Assembly: GCF_000819565.1 (NCBI RefSeq)
Contig: NZ_CP004393.1
Coordinates: forward strand, 2,790,001 to 2,854,000
Reading direction: 5' to 3'
From: Celeribacter indicus
Lineage (GTDB): Bacteria; Pseudomonadota; Alphaproteobacteria; Rhodobacterales; Rhodobacteraceae
DNA: 64,000 nt
Part shown: piece after piece, positions 44,356 to 53,800 of the stretch
How positions within the stretch are numbered: the stretch's first letter is position 1
Layout: every line of letters starts with the position of its first letter
Translations under genes and position numbers: made by a program
The notes under the pieces: generated by a model
Databases searched by the model: none
Seen by the model: the letters and a program-made list of their open reading frames with translations, nothing else
What the model was told of the DNA's origin: nothing

Positions 44356-46188
44356 TCAGGCGACCGCGATCTGCCGGGTGCGGACCTTGTCGGCGACGGC
44401 CCGCAGATCCGCCTCGTCCAGCGTCTCGCGTTCCAGAAGATCGCGGGCCGTGTCCTCGAGCAACGCCCGGTTGGCATCGAGCAGCGCCACGGCGCGCGCG
44501 AAGATCTCGTCGAGGATCTCCTTCACCGCCGCATCCATCCGCTCCGCCGTGGCCTCGCTGTAGCGGCGATTGAGCCAGGAGGACTGATCGCCGGTGCCGA
44601 GATAGCCGGGCCGGTCGGCGTCATAGCTGACATGGCCGAGCTCCGCGTCCATCCCGTATCGCGCGACCATGGCGCGGGCGATGTCGGTGGCCTTGACCAG
44701 GTCGTCCGCCGCCCCGGTGGAAAGATGGCCGAACACGATCTTTTCCGCCGCGCGCCCGCCCAGCAGCACGGCGATCTTGTTGTCCAGCTCCTCCCGTGTC
44801 ATCAGGAAACGATCCTCCGTCGGTCGCTGGATCGTGTAGCCGAGCGCGCCGATGCCGCGCGGGATGATCGAGACCTTGTGCACCGGGTCCACCCCCGGCA
44901 GCGCCATCGCCACCAGCGCATGCCCCATCTCGTGATGTGCCACGATCTCGCGCTCGCGCGGGTTGAGGACGCGGTTCTTCTTCTCGAGCCCTGCGATGAT
45001 CCGCTCCACCGCGTCGTTGAAATCGGCCATGCTGACCGCTGCGGCCCGGCGCCGCGTGGCGAGCAGGGCCGCCTCGTTGACGAGATTGGCGAGATCGGCG
45101 CCGGAAAAGCCCGGCGTCAGCGCCGCCACCTTTTCGGCGTCGACATCGGGGGCAAGGGTCACCTTCTTCATATGCACGTTCAGGATCGCGATGCGCCCCG
45201 TCTTGTCGGGCTTGTCCACCAGCACCTGCCGGTCGAACCGCCCCGCGCGCAGGAGCGCGGGATCCAGGATCTCGGGCCGGTTGGTCGCCGCCAGGAGCAC
45301 GATGCCCGCACTCGGATCGAAGCCGTCGAGTTCGGAGAGGAGCTGGTTCAGCGTCTGCTCGCGCTCGTCGTTGCCGCCGCCATAGGGACCGGAATTGCGG
45401 GCGCGGCCCAGGGCGTCGAGCTCGTCGATGAAGATGATCGCGGGCGCGTTCTTGCGCGCCTGTTCGAACAGGTCGCGCACCCGCGCCGCGCCGACCCCCA
45501 CGAACATCTCGACGAATTCCGAGCCGGAGATCGACAGGAAGGTCACCCCCGCCTGCCCCGCCACCGCACGGGCGAGCAGCGTCTTGCCGGTGCCCGGCGG
45601 GCCGACCAGCAGCACGCCCCTGGGAATGCGGGCGCCGAGCCTGCCGTATTCCTCCGGGTTGCGCAGGAAATCGACGATCTCCTCAAGCTCCCGCTTGGCC
45701 TCGTCCACGCCCGCGACATCCTCGAATGTGACGCCCGTCTCCTTCTCCATATAGACCTTGGCGCGGCTCTTGCCGACCTGCATGAAGCCGCCGAACCCCT
45801 GCTTGTCCGCGAGCTTGCGGAACAGCAGCATCCAGAGGGCGAAGAAGACGAAGGCCGGGAGGAGCCAGGACAGGATCGTGCCCAGCCAGGTGTTCTGCCG
45901 GACGCCCGAAATCTCCACATCCGCCGCGTCGAGCCGCGCGAGGATCGCCGGGTCCACGATCGTGGTCACGAACTGGCTGCGACCGTCGACCGGGCTCTCG
46001 AAACTGCCGGTGATCGTGTCGCTGCCGACCATGACCGAGGCGATGCGCCCCTCGTCGAGATAGGTTTCGAACTGGCTGTAGCTGATCGGCGCCACTTCAC
46101 GCGCGCCGGCGATGACGTCCTGAAGGAAGATGACCGCGATGAACGCCAGCACCCAATACCAAATGTTGAATTCCGTCTTCTTCTCCAT
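44356..46188 (-). CDS. ftsH: ATP-dependent zinc metalloprotease FtsH (additional copy)
   Basis: 610 residues. Two N-terminal spans (about 10-27 and 101-123) hold the enzyme in the inner membrane around a periplasmic domain. The AAA module has Walker A GPPGTGKT (196-203), Walker [11 protein letters not shown] (251-260) and an SRH region. The protease zinc site is HEMGH (419-423), not the usual HEAGH; both keep the zinc ligands. FtsH degrades damaged or short-lived membrane and cytoplasmic proteins. The gene lacks the usual partner ftsJ/tilS, so this is likely a second FtsH rather than the housekeeping one. ATG 46188 was chosen because [12 protein letters not shown] leads directly into the span. 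It is divergent from bioR. Confidence 0.9.
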   Translation of the reverse strand: MEKKTEFNIWYWVLAFIAVIFLQDVIAGAREVAPISYSQFETYLDEGRIASVMVGSDTITGSFESPVDGRSQFVTTIVDPAILARLDAADVEISGVRQNTWLGTILSWLLPAFVFFALWMLLFRKLADKQGFGGFMQVGKSRAKVYMEKETGVTFEDVAGVDEAKRELEEIVDFLRNPEEYGRLGARIPRGVLLVGPPGTGKTLLARAVAGQAGVTFLSISGSEFVEMFVGVGAARVRDLFEQARKNAPAIIFIDELDALGRARNSGPYGGGNDEREQTLNQLLSELDGFDPSAGIVLLAATNRPEILDPALLRAGRFDRQVLVDKPDKTGRIAILNVHMKKVTLAPDVDAEKVAALTPGFSGADLANLVNEAALLATRRRAAAVSMADFNDAVERIIAGLEKKNRVLNPREREIVAHHEMGHALVAMALPGVDPVHKVSIIPRGIGALGYTIQRPTEDRFLMTREELDNKIAVLLGGRAAEKIVFGHLSTGAADDLVKATDIARAMVARYGMDAELGHVSYDADRPGYLGTGDQSSWLNRRYSEATAERMDAAVKEILDEIFARAVALLDANRALLEDTARDLLERETLDEADLRAVADKVRTRQIAVA

Positions 46189-46343
46189 CTCAGCCCTTTC
46201 CGCCCTCGCCGCATGCGCGGGTCCCGATGCCACTGCCTGTGGAAACAGTAGCGAAAAACCCTTGCAGACACATTAAAAAACCGGGCGCGCAGGTCACGGA
46301 CCGTTAACCTCACGGCAGGGATCGACAGCGGCTGCTTCCCGAA

Positions 46344-46353
46344 TTATCTATAA
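46344..46353. promoter_or_regulatory. BioR operator upstream of bioR
   Basis: TTATCTATAA, the established BioR recognition pattern of alphaproteobacteria, four bases before the bioR start. Its position over the start region suggests that BioR represses its own gene. Confidence 0.85.
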
Positions 46354-46356
46354 TTC

Positions 46357-47025
46357 ATGACACACGCTGCCGAAGAAACCCGATCCAAGCGCATCGCGCG
46401 CATCCTGGCCGACCGCATCGTCTCGGGTGAGATCCCGCCGGGCGCACGGCTGCGGCAGGATCACATCGCCGCGGAATTCGGGGCGAGCCACGTCCCCGTG
46501 CGCGAGGCCTTTCGCGAGTTGCAGACGCAGGGACTGGCCGAGAGCGAACCGCGGCGCGGCTTCCGCGTGACCGAGTTCGACGTGGCCGAACTGCGCGAGG
46601 TGGCGGAGATGCGGGCGAGCCTCGAATCCCTCGCGCTGCGCCATGCCGCCCCGCACATCACCCGCACGATTATCGAGGAAGCGGAGGAGGTTACGCGCCA
46701 TGGCGACAGTGCCAGCACGGTGCGCGACTGGGAAGCCTCGAACCGTCGGTTCCATCGGATGATCCTCGCCCCCTGCCGGATGCCGCGCCTCTTGCGCAGC
46801 ATTGATGACCTCCAGTCCGCCAGTGCGCGGTTCCTCTTCGCCGCCTGGCGCCGCGACTGGGAGGCGCGCACGGACCACGACCACCGCGCCATCCTCGAGG
46901 CGCTGCGCAGGGGGCAGACCGACCTCGCCTGCGCCACGCTGGCGCGACATGTCGGCTGGATCGGCAAGCGCAAGACTTCGGTGAAAAATTCCGATTTGAG
47001 AGAGACTTACGAAATTCCCGGATAA
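46357..47025 (+). CDS. bioR: GntR-family biotin regulator BioR
   Basis: 222 residues. An N-terminal winged helix (about 10-75) with GARLRQDHIAAEFGASHVPVREAFRELQTQG precedes an FCD helical domain with histidine and arginine positions for a metal or ligand (about 85-205). This is the GntR/FCD group. BioR is the alphaproteobacterial repressor of biotin genes. Two perfect BioR sites, one before this gene and one before bioY, and the bioY-bioB neighbours support the name. It is divergent from ftsH. Confidence 0.9.
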   Translation: MTHAAEETRSKRIARILADRIVSGEIPPGARLRQDHIAAEFGASHVPVREAFRELQTQGLAESEPRRGFRVTEFDVAELREVAEMRASLESLALRHAAPHITRTIIEEAEEVTRHGDSASTVRDWEASNRRFHRMILAPCRMPRLLRSIDDLQSASARFLFAAWRRDWEARTDHDHRAILEALRRGQTDLACATLARHVGWIGKRKTSVKNSDLRETYEIPG

Positions 47026-47035
47026 TTATCTATAA
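47026..47035. promoter_or_regulatory. BioR operator upstream of bioY
   Basis: TTATCTATAA, identical to the site before bioR, 75 bases upstream of the bioY start. It is the likely site for repression of the bioY operon when biotin is sufficient. Confidence 0.85.
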
Positions 47036-47069
47036 TCATGATTGCCCGAACTGTGCGGACGCGCCGTAA

Positions 47070-47079
47070 TTGTAGATAG
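47070..47079. promoter_or_regulatory. Possible second, weaker BioR half-site upstream of bioY
   Basis: TTGTAGATAG differs from the reverse-strand BioR pattern TTATAGATAA at two positions. It lies 35 bases downstream of the strong site and may provide cooperative binding. Confidence 0.35.
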
Positions 47080-47109
47080 ATTCGACATCTATCCTCGGAG
47101 GCCCGTACA

Positions 47110-47667
47110 ATGTCATCTCTCACCCTCTCACCGACCCGTTCCGCCGCGCTCTGGCGCGGGCTCGGTCTTGCCCTTTGCGGCGCCGCGCTCATCACGCTGG
47201 GCGCCAAGGTGCAGGTCCCGTTCTGGCCGGTGCCGATGACCCTGCACACGCTCGCCGTGTTCGTCCTCGCCGCCACCCTCGGTCCGCGGCTCGGCACCGC
47301 CGCCGTGGCCACCTATCTCGCGGCGGGGGCGGTGGGGCTGCCGGTGTTCTCCGGCACGCCCGAGCGCGGCATCGGGCTCGCCTATATGGTCGGGCCGACC
47401 GGCGGTTACCTGCTGGGCTACCTGCTGTCCGCCCCGGTGACCGGCCGGCTCGCGCGTGGGCGCGACTGGGCGGGACAGGCGCTGGCGATGCTCGCGGGGC
47501 TCGCGGTGGTCTATGCGCTCGGGCTGCTCTGGCTCACGCGCTTCGTGCCGCCCTCCGGGCTGATCGCGGCGGGCTTCACGCCTTTCCTCCTCGGCGATCT
47601 GATCAAGCTCGCGATCGCCTCGGGACTGGCCGCGGGCCTGCACCGGCTGGGGGAGCGCGCGCAATGA
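47110..47667 (+). CDS. bioY: Biotin transporter substrate-binding subunit BioY
   Basis: 185 residues. A small membrane protein with six hydrophobic spans, containing [13 protein letters not shown] and the signature [14 protein letters not shown] in the middle. BioY binds biotin in the membrane and takes it up either alone or with an ECF energising module. No bioM or bioN gene follows, so it would act alone or with shared components. The stop overlaps the bioB ATG (ATGA). The BioR site upstream indicates control by biotin status. Confidence 0.92.
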   Translation: MSSLTLSPTRSAALWRGLGLALCGAALITLGAKVQVPFWPVPMTLHTLAVFVLAATLGPRLGTAAVATYLAAGAVGLPVFSGTPERGIGLAYMVGPTGGYLLGYLLSAPVTGRLARGRDWAGQALAMLAGLAVVYALGLLWLTRFVPPSGLIAAGFTPFLLGDLIKLAIASGLAAGLHRLGERAQ

Positions 47668-48662
47668 TCCGCCCAGAGATCCGCCCGGAGATCCGCACCG
47701 ACTGGACCATGGAGGAGGCACGGGCGCTCCACGCCCTGCCCTTTCCCGACCTGCTGCACCGCGCGCAGACCACGCATCGCGCACATTTCGACCCGACCAC
47801 GATCGAGACTGCGAGCCTGCTCAGCATCAAGACCGGCGGCTGCCCCGAGGATTGCGGCTATTGCGCGCAATCCGCCCATCACGACACCGGCGTGAAGGCG
47901 ACGAAGCTGATGGGCACGGAGGAGGTTCTGGCCGCCGCCCGCCGCGCCAGGGCCGCGGGCGCGCGGCGCTTCTGCATGGGGGCCGCCTGGCGCAGCCCCA
48001 AGGACCGCGACATGGACAGGCTCTGCGACATGGTGCGCGGCGTGGCCGATCTGGGGCTCGAGACCTGCATGACGCTGGGGATGCTTTCCCCCGATCAGGT
48101 CGCGCGGCTGAAGGCGGCGGGGCTCGATTTCTACAACCACAATATCGACACCTCGCCGGAGTATTACGCGCAGATCGCCAGCACCCGGACGATGGAGGAT
48201 CGGCTCGACACCGTCGCGCAGGTGCGCAGGGGCGGCATCAAGGTCTGCTGCGGCGGGATCCTCGGCATGGGCGAGGCGGAGGAGGACCGGATCGCCCTGC
48301 TGGTGACGCTGGCCACCCTGCCTGCGCACCCAGACAGTGTGCCGGTGAACCTGTGGAACGAGGTCGAAGGCGTGCCGGTGCAGGACCGCGCGCAGGCGCT
48401 CGATCCCTTCGCGCTGGTGCGCATCGTGGCGCTGGCGCGGATCCTGATGCCGGCCTCGGTGGTGCGCCTGTCGGCCGGGCGCACGGGGATGAGCGACGAG
48501 GTGCAGGCGCTGTGCTTTCTTGCCGGGGCGAACTCGATCTTCGTGGGCGACACGCTCCTGACCACCGGCAACCCGGCGGCCTGGAAGGATCAGGATCTTC
48601 TGGGGCGGCTGGGGATGCATGTCGCGCCCGCGCGGTCCCGCCCGCAGGTCGCGGCGGAATAA
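47664..48662 (+). CDS. bioB: Biotin synthase BioB
   Basis: 332 residues. It inserts sulfur into dethiobiotin as the last step of biotin synthesis, as a radical SAM enzyme. The cluster motif C60-x3-C64-x2-C67 ([13 protein letters not shown]) binds the 4Fe-4S, and [11 protein letters not shown] near the C-terminus, with its conserved Arg, belongs to the 2Fe-2S site region. Length is normal. Its start overlaps bioY's stop. bioA, bioD and bioF are not in the window. Confidence 0.95.
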   Translation: MIRPEIRPEIRTDWTMEEARALHALPFPDLLHRAQTTHRAHFDPTTIETASLLSIKTGGCPEDCGYCAQSAHHDTGVKATKLMGTEEVLAAARRARAAGARRFCMGAAWRSPKDRDMDRLCDMVRGVADLGLETCMTLGMLSPDQVARLKAAGLDFYNHNIDTSPEYYAQIASTRTMEDRLDTVAQVRRGGIKVCCGGILGMGEAEEDRIALLVTLATLPAHPDSVPVNLWNEVEGVPVQDRAQALDPFALVRIVALARILMPASVVRLSAGRTGMSDEVQALCFLAGANSIFVGDTLLTTGNPAAWKDQDLLGRLGMHVAPARSRPQVAAE

Positions 48663-48765
48663 CCCGCGCAAAAGGGGTCGCCTGTCGCGGCAAACCGGCG
48701 TATCTGCTGTCCGGGCGCGGGGGCCGGCGCCCCCTGTCCCGGACCTGCACAACACGCGAGACGCC

Positions 48766-49461
48766 ATGACCGACACGCCCAGCCCCCCGATCATCCTCCT
48801 GACCGGCCGCGCCGCGCCCCTGCCCGGCAGCGGCGCGCAAAGCGGCATTGCCAAGAGCCCCGTGGACCGGCCGCTGGCGCTGGGCCCCGAGGGGGTGGAG
48901 GGCGACGAGCAGGCCGACCGGCGGGTGCATGGCGGCGTCGAGAAGGCGGTGCATCACTATCCCTTCGATCACTATGCGACGTGGCGGGACGAGCTCGGCG
49001 ACCTGCCGCCGCTCGACGCACCGGGCGGGTTCGGGGAGAACATCTCCGCCGCCGGCCTCACCGAGGCCACGGTCGCGGTGGGCGATGTCTTCCGGCTGGG
49101 CGGCGCGCTGCTCCAGGTCTCGCAGGGGCGGCAGCCCTGCTGGAAGCTCAACCGGCGGTTCGACCTGCCCGACATGGCACGCCGGGTGCAGGAAAGCGGG
49201 CGCACCGGCTGGTATTACCGCGTGTTGCAGCCCGGCACCGTGGCCCCCGGCGACCGTCTGGAGCGGATCGACCGCCTCGCCCCCGACTGGACCTTGCGCC
49301 GATTGTGGCACGCGCTTTATGTGGACCGGCTGAACCTCGCCGAACTCGAGGGCATCGCGGCACTCGATGTGCTCGCGGAGGGATGGCGCAAATACGCGGT
49401 CCGGCGGCTGGAGAGCCGCCGGGTCGAGGACTGGAGCAAGAGACTGGACGGCACATCATGA
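48766..49461 (+). CDS. MOSC-domain protein, YiiM-like
   Basis: 231 residues from ATG 48766. Residues about 10-150 form a MOSC domain with HGGVEKAVHHYPFDHY, GENISAAGLTEATVAVGDVF and the conserved Cys in SQGRQPCWKLNRRF; a C-terminal 3-alpha helical domain follows. YiiM of E. coli belongs to the molybdenum-dependent system that reduces N-hydroxylated bases. The gene follows bioB by 103 bases and pdxY starts at its stop (ATGA), so it is likely part of the BioR-controlled unit. A link to biotin through sulfur handling or biotin sulfoxide reduction is conceivable but not shown. Confidence 0.87.
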   Translation: MTDTPSPPIILLTGRAAPLPGSGAQSGIAKSPVDRPLALGPEGVEGDEQADRRVHGGVEKAVHHYPFDHYATWRDELGDLPPLDAPGGFGENISAAGLTEATVAVGDVFRLGGALLQVSQGRQPCWKLNRRFDLPDMARRVQESGRTGWYYRVLQPGTVAPGDRLERIDRLAPDWTLRRLWHALYVDRLNLAELEGIAALDVLAEGWRKYAVRRLESRRVEDWSKRLDGTS

Positions 49462-50306
49462 CCCGCCCCCCTTTCGTGATCTCGATCCAGAGCCAGGTCG
49501 TCTTCGGCCACGTCGGCAATTCGGCGGCGCTCTTCCCGATGCAGGCGGCGGGGCTCGAGGTGGCGGCGATTCCCACCGTGGTCTTCTCCAACACCCCCGA
49601 TTACCCCACCCTGCGCGGCCGCGCCCTGCCGCCGGAATTCTTCTCCGACCTGTTGCAGGGGGCACGGGAACGCGGGCTGCCGGAGCGGGCGGATTACATC
49701 CTGACGGGCTATATCGGCTCTCTCGACGTCGCCGGGATGGTGGCGGATTTCGTGGCCGAGGCGAAGGCGGTCAATCCGGCGCTCACCTATCTCTGCGATC
49801 CGGTGATGGGCGACACCGGGCCCGGCCTCTATGTGCCCGAGGCGATCGCGGACGTGATGCGCGACCGGCTCCTGCCGATGGCCGATCTCGCGACGCCGAA
49901 CCCGTTCGAGCTGGCCTGGCTCACCGGGCAGGAGATCGCCACCCTTGCCGATCTCGAGGCGGCGAAGGCGCTTCTGCACATCGCGCCGGGCTCCCGGCTG
50001 ATCGCCACCGGCTGTGCGCTCGCCGACACGCCGCCCGGCCATATCGAAAGCGTCCTCCTCGGCCCCGAAGGCATAACCCGCCACCCAACGGAGCACCTTC
50101 CCATCGCCCTGCCCGGCACGGGCGATCTCTTTGCCGGGCTGATCGTGGCGGGGCTGGGGCGCGGGCTGTCGCTGCCCCGTGCGGTGGAGACGGCCCAGAC
50201 CCTCACCTCCCACGCGCTCCGCCATGCTCGCGCGCTCGGCGCCGGCGAGGTGGTGCTGAGCGCGCCGGAATTCCGCCGTGCGCTGCTGACGCTCGACCGC
50301 TGCTGA
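49458..50306 (+). CDS. pdxY: Pyridoxal kinase PdxY
   Basis: 282 residues, ribokinase fold. The N-terminal SIQSQVVFGHVGNSAALFPMQAAGLE, the mid-protein TPNPFELAWLTG and the GTGDLFAGL motif that holds the catalytic Asp near the C-terminus mark PdxY/PdxK. It phosphorylates pyridoxal to pyridoxal 5'-phosphate. It overlaps the MOSC gene stop by four bases. Pyridoxal phosphate is the cofactor of BioF and BioA, so co-expression with biotin genes is sensible. Confidence 0.92.
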   Translation: MTRPPFVISIQSQVVFGHVGNSAALFPMQAAGLEVAAIPTVVFSNTPDYPTLRGRALPPEFFSDLLQGARERGLPERADYILTGYIGSLDVAGMVADFVAEAKAVNPALTYLCDPVMGDTGPGLYVPEAIADVMRDRLLPMADLATPNPFELAWLTGQEIATLADLEAAKALLHIAPGSRLIATGCALADTPPGHIESVLLGPEGITRHPTEHLPIALPGTGDLFAGLIVAGLGRGLSLPRAVETAQTLTSHALRHARALGAGEVVLSAPEFRRALLTLDRC

Positions 50307-50579
50307 GCGGAGCCCCGCGCGGTGTCGCGGCCCGCGCGCGGGCCCTTCCCGCAGGAGAGATGACGAAATCTCCTCCCCTGCCGAGCTCTCTCAGTCGGCC
50401 ATACGGCGCCTGCCCGCTAGCCTGTCCGAAAGGGCGCAGGATGGCGAGGCGGGCATCATGAGGTTGAAGGATCTGAGGACGGGCGGGCCGATGCCTGCGG
50501 GATGCGCCGCGCCAGGGCCATCGGCGGGTGCCGGGACCGCTGACGCCCGGCCGCCTTCCGGCCCGCCGCTCCCGCCGGG

Positions 50580-51194
50580 TCAGTTCCGGCCGAGCGCCTC
50601 CTCGACGGAGACCACATCGGCATATTTCGCCTGCATGTCGAACAGGCTCTGCTCATGCGCGGCCTGCGACCGGTCGCCGACCGCCTCCCGGACCACGATC
50701 GGGCGAAAGCCGTTCTGCAACGCATCCACCGCCGTGGCGCGCACGCATCCCGAGGTCGTGCAGCCGGTGATGATCAGTGTGTCCACCTGCGCGGCCACCA
50801 GCCGGCTCGACAGGTCGGTGCCGAAGAAGGAGGAGGCGTATTTCTTCACGATGAGCTGGTCGCCCGGAACGCGCACCAGCCGCGGATCGAGTTCCGCCCC
50901 GTCGGTGTCGCCGGCCAGCGTCACGAGACCGGACTGTTTCAGCGGCCAGATTCCCGCGTCGGAAAGATCCGGGGCGTCGTAGCGGACCGTGGTGAAGAAA
51001 ACGGGCTCCCCGCGCCGCGCGACATCCCCGATCAGCCGGTTCGTCGCCTCGATCTGCGGCGCGAGCTCGGCGCCGAGGGGACGATCCGGATCGGTGAATC
51101 CCCGGATCAGGTCGATCACCACAAGGGCCGCCCTGCGCCCAAATCCCATCCGCAGGCCAAAGCCGCGTTGTGCGAAAAATTCTGCGTCGTTCAT
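50580..51194 (-). CDS. Isochorismatase-fold amidase (N-carbamoylsarcosine/maleamate amidohydrolase type)
   Basis: 204 residues. The catalytic triad is Asp28 in VVIDLIRGF, Lys117 or Lys118 in VKKYASSFF, and Cys150 in GCTTSGCVRATA. The segment TTSGCVRATAVDAL and the downstream VVREAVGDR are the form seen in N-carbamoylsarcosine amidase and maleamate amidohydrolase. It should hydrolyse a terminal amide or carbamoyl group and release ammonia. It starts 13 bases after the IclR gene, so the two are co-transcribed, and the cluster's HyuAB and racemase-fold enzymes are within 12 kb. The substrate is open. Confidence 0.87.
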   Translation of the reverse strand: MNDAEFFAQRGFGLRMGFGRRAALVVIDLIRGFTDPDRPLGAELAPQIEATNRLIGDVARRGEPVFFTTVRYDAPDLSDAGIWPLKQSGLVTLAGDTDGAELDPRLVRVPGDQLIVKKYASSFFGTDLSSRLVAAQVDTLIITGCTTSGCVRATAVDALQNGFRPIVVREAVGDRSQAAHEQSLFDMQAKYADVVSVEEALGRN

Positions 51195-51207
51195 GTCGAT
51201 CCTCCGA

Positions 51208-52041
51208 TCAGTTCGTGTCCCGATATCCCAGAGAATGAGAGATCGAATGTGCGTAAAGGCGGTTGAGCTTTCCGGTGCCCGCGAGGCGTTCGTCGGGATC
51301 GCCGGGGCGGTCGAAGATCGTGCTCAGCACGCCGACGGGACGGCCGCTCTCGTCGAGGAAGGCGCTCGCCGTGCCCTGGATGTGATCGAGTCCGCCGCCG
51401 AGATTTTCGGCATAGCCGCTCTCCCGCGCGAACCCGACCCTCTCCAGCAGCGAATCGTAGCTGACGTCGGTTTCGGCCAGATGGTCGCGGATCTCCGCCT
51501 CGCGCGCGGCGAGTTCGGCTTCGGGCAGGGCCGCGATATAGGCGACCTGGAAGGCCACGAAATCCGACCAGCCGCGGATCAGCCGCCAGACCGGCACGCG
51601 CGCGCCGGTCGGCCAGAGCCGCCGCATCGGATGGGCGATCGGCACGCCGATCCGCTCGTAGAGCACAAGTTCCTCCCCCGCCGCGTCGGCCAGCGTCACA
51701 TGGACGAGGCATCCCGTCTTGGCCGCGAGCCCGTCGGCATCGTCGAGCGCGGCCTGGCCCGCGCGCGACTTCAGCCAGACCTCGTAGCCCAGCTCCCAGT
51801 AGCGCAGAGACGGCCGGTAGCGCGATTTCGCGTCCTTCTCGACAAAGCCGAAGGCCATCAGGGTCTGGAGCAGGCGGTGCACGTTGCTTTTCGTCAGATC
51901 GAGCGAGGCCGCGAGGTCGCTCACCCCGACCGAGCCGTCGCATTCGGTCATGCGTTGCAGCAAAGTGAGACCTTTTGCAAAGGCCTTGTCGGTGGGCGCC
52001 TGTTTTTTGATCACGACGTCGGCTTTCGGGGTCATAGACAT
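51208..52041 (-). CDS. IclR-family transcriptional regulator
   Basis: 277 residues. An N-terminal winged helix (about 20-80, containing VSDLAASLDLTKSNVHRLLQTLMAFG) is followed by a GAF-like effector domain (about 100-260) with the small-molecule pocket typical of IclR. It is divergent from the TRAP transporter gene at 52129, and the AT-rich palindrome between them is its likely target. The same palindrome occurs before the second TRAP operon, so it may control both. The ATG at 52041 or 52035 may be used. Confidence 0.88.
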   Translation of the reverse strand: MSMTPKADVVIKKQAPTDKAFAKGLTLLQRMTECDGSVGVSDLAASLDLTKSNVHRLLQTLMAFGFVEKDAKSRYRPSLRYWELGYEVWLKSRAGQAALDDADGLAAKTGCLVHVTLADAAGEELVLYERIGVPIAHPMRRLWPTGARVPVWRLIRGWSDFVAFQVAYIAALPEAELAAREAEIRDHLAETDVSYDSLLERVGFARESGYAENLGGGLDHIQGTASAFLDESGRPVGVLSTIFDRPGDPDERLAGTGKLNRLYAHSISHSLGYRDTN

Positions 52042-52077
52042 CTCACTTTTCTTGACTACGGCGGTTTATCAAATTAG

Positions 52078-52092
52078 TTCCATAATACGACA
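52078..52092. promoter_or_regulatory. Candidate IclR operator, imperfect copy
   Basis: TTCCATAATACGACA. It shares the half-site TTCCATAATA with the sites at 52099-52113 and 57337-57351, and lies between the IclR gene and the first TRAP operon. Confidence 0.45.
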
Positions 52093-52098
52093 TGAGAA

Positions 52099-52113
52099 TT
52101 CTATAATATAGAA
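52099..52113. promoter_or_regulatory. Candidate IclR operator, perfect palindrome
   Basis: TTCTATAATATAGAA, a perfect 15-base palindrome 16 bases before the first TRAP start and in an otherwise GC-rich setting. An almost identical sequence precedes the second TRAP operon. Confidence 0.6.
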
Positions 52114-52128
52114 CAGGAAGGTGTCAAC

Positions 52129-53181
52129 ATGAACCGTCACTCTCTCCCGGCGCTTTTTGCGACCGCGATCCTGGCGACCGCCGCCGCCCCCACGCACGCA
52201 CAAGATCTGACCGAAACCCGGCTGAACGTCATCGGATCGGCCAGCTTCATGCCCCTCTACTCGGAACAGGAATATCCGTTCTGGACCGAAACGCTCCCCG
52301 CCGCCTCGGACGGCAAGATCGCCGCCGAGGTCCGCCCCTTCAACGAGGCCGGGCTGACCGGCACGGAACTCCTGCGCCTGCTCCAGCAGGGCGTGGCCGA
52401 TGCGGCGACCCCGATCCTCGGCTATCTCGCCGCGGATGACGCCGTGGCCGAGGCCGTCGACCTCGCCGGCATCGCGCCCGACGCGGCAACGGCGCGGGCC
52501 GTCTCCGCCGCCTGGGCGCCGGTGCTCGACGCGCATTTCCGCGAGACGAACGGCGCGCGGGTGCTGGGCATCCTCGCCTATCCCTCGCAGGTCCTGCTCT
52601 GCAAGAACAGCTTCGAAAGCCTCTCGGATCTCCAGGGCCGCAAGGTGCGGACCGGCAACCGCTCCCTCGCGGAACTCGTCGAATCGCTCGGCGCCAGCAG
52701 CGTGACCATGCCCATCGGCGATGTCGTGCCCTCGCTGGAACGCGGCGTGGTCGACTGCGCGATCACCGGCACCCTCACCGCCTACAATCAGGGCTGGTAC
52801 GAAGTCGTGAGCTATGCCTCCGACCTCGGGCTCGGCTGGAGCCAGCTTGCCACGATCGTCGGCCAGCAGTCCTGGGACCGGATGTCGGAAGCCAACCAGG
52901 CCTTCATCGAAACGCAATATGCCGAATTCGCCGAACAGGTCTGGGACGAGGTCGATGTGCAGACCGAGGTCGGCTTCGACTGCCTCACCGGACGGGCGGA
53001 ATGCCCGCTGGGTGAGCCTGCGAACATGACGCTGGTCGAGGCCACCGATGCGGACCGCGAGCTGCTGCGTGAGAAGCTGAGCGACACCGTGGTGCCGGCC
53101 TGGGTCGCGCGCTGTGGCGAGGGCTGCGCGGAGAACTGGAACGAGGCGATGGCCGATATCGTCGGCGTCCGGGCCGAGTGA
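52129..53181 (+). CDS. TRAP transporter solute-binding protein (DctP type), operon 1
   Basis: 350 residues with an N-terminal signal peptide (cleavage near THAQ, about 25). The mature protein has the TRAP SBP fold; the segment LSDLQGRKVRTGNRSLAELVESLGA includes the conserved Arg (about 180) that binds carboxylates in most members. It should capture an organic acid in the periplasm. Cys pairs near the C-terminus (FDCLTGRAECPLG and RCGEGCAENW) may form disulfides. The three TRAP genes are in the order P-Q-M. Its ligand is unknown. Confidence 0.9.
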   Translation: MNRHSLPALFATAILATAAAPTHAQDLTETRLNVIGSASFMPLYSEQEYPFWTETLPAASDGKIAAEVRPFNEAGLTGTELLRLLQQGVADAATPILGYLAADDAVAEAVDLAGIAPDAATARAVSAAWAPVLDAHFRETNGARVLGILAYPSQVLLCKNSFESLSDLQGRKVRTGNRSLAELVESLGASSVTMPIGDVVPSLERGVVDCAITGTLTAYNQGWYEVVSYASDLGLGWSQLATIVGQQSWDRMSEANQAFIETQYAEFAEQVWDEVDVQTEVGFDCLTGRAECPLGEPANMTLVEATDADRELLREKLSDTVVPAWVARCGEGCAENWNEAMADIVGVRAE

Positions 53182-53185
53182 TCCC

Positions 53186-53800
53186 GTGACCCGTTCCCCG
53201 ACCGAACAGCCGGACGCGATCCGAAGGATCGTGTCCGCCACCTCACAGGCCCTGGCGCTCGTCGGCGGGCTCTGCATCCTGGCCATCGTGGTCCTGACCG
53301 TGGCGGAAGTCGTCTCCCGCCGGCTGACGGGACGCTCGCTCGGCCCGGTCGACGAGCTGTCGAGCTATCTCTTCGCCGCCGGCATCGCGCTGTCGCTGGC
53401 CTGGGCGCTGGACAACCGCGCCCATATCCGGATCGACATCCTCTATGCGCGCCTGCCGCGCGGGATGCGCACCGCGTCCGACATCCTCGCGCTCCTGTCC
53501 CTGACGGCGTTCGCCGCCGTCCTGCTCGCGCGCGGCTGGCAGGTCTTCGCGATCTCCTGGGCCTCCGGGTCGCGCTCCGCCTCGACGCTGGGCCTGCCGC
53601 TGGTCCTGCCGCAGGGCGTCTGGCTCGCGGGGATCGCCATCTTCCTGGCCGCGCTGCTCTGTCAATGTGTCGCCGCCCTGCTGGCGCTGCTGCGCCGCCG
53701 GCCCGACTGGATCGCGCGCCACCTGTCCCCGCCCAACGTGGACGAACTCGTGGCCGAGGAAACCCGCGACCTGCCCCTGCACGAGGTCTCAGACCGATGA
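53186..53800 (+). CDS. TRAP transporter small permease (DctQ type), operon 1
   Basis: 204 residues from a GTG at 53186, five bases after the SBP stop. Four membrane spans (about 20-45, 60-80, 95-115 and 135-165) form the small DctQ domain. In the TRAP family it helps fix the large permease and the binding protein. Its stop overlaps the DctM start (ATGA). The Arg/Pro-rich C-terminus lies in the cytoplasm. Confidence 0.85.
   Translation: MTRSPTEQPDAIRRIVSATSQALALVGGLCILAIVVLTVAEVVSRRLTGRSLGPVDELSSYLFAAGIALSLAWALDNRAHIRIDILYARLPRGMRTASDILALLSLTAFAAVLLARGWQVFAISWASGSRSASTLGLPLVLPQGVWLAGIAIFLAALLCQCVAALLALLRRRPDWIARHLSPPNVDELVAEETRDLPLHEVSDR

Noticed and set aside
44356..46188. Transmissible heat-resistance locus suggested by FtsH
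   Set aside because: None of the other signature genes (small heat-shock protein, ClpK, thioredoxin, KefB-type antiporter) is present near it.
50329..50345. GC palindrome GGCCCGCGCGCGGGCC after pdxY as a terminator
   Set aside because: It has no loop-sized spacer and no T run; it could form a hairpin but such strings are common in this GC-rich stretch.
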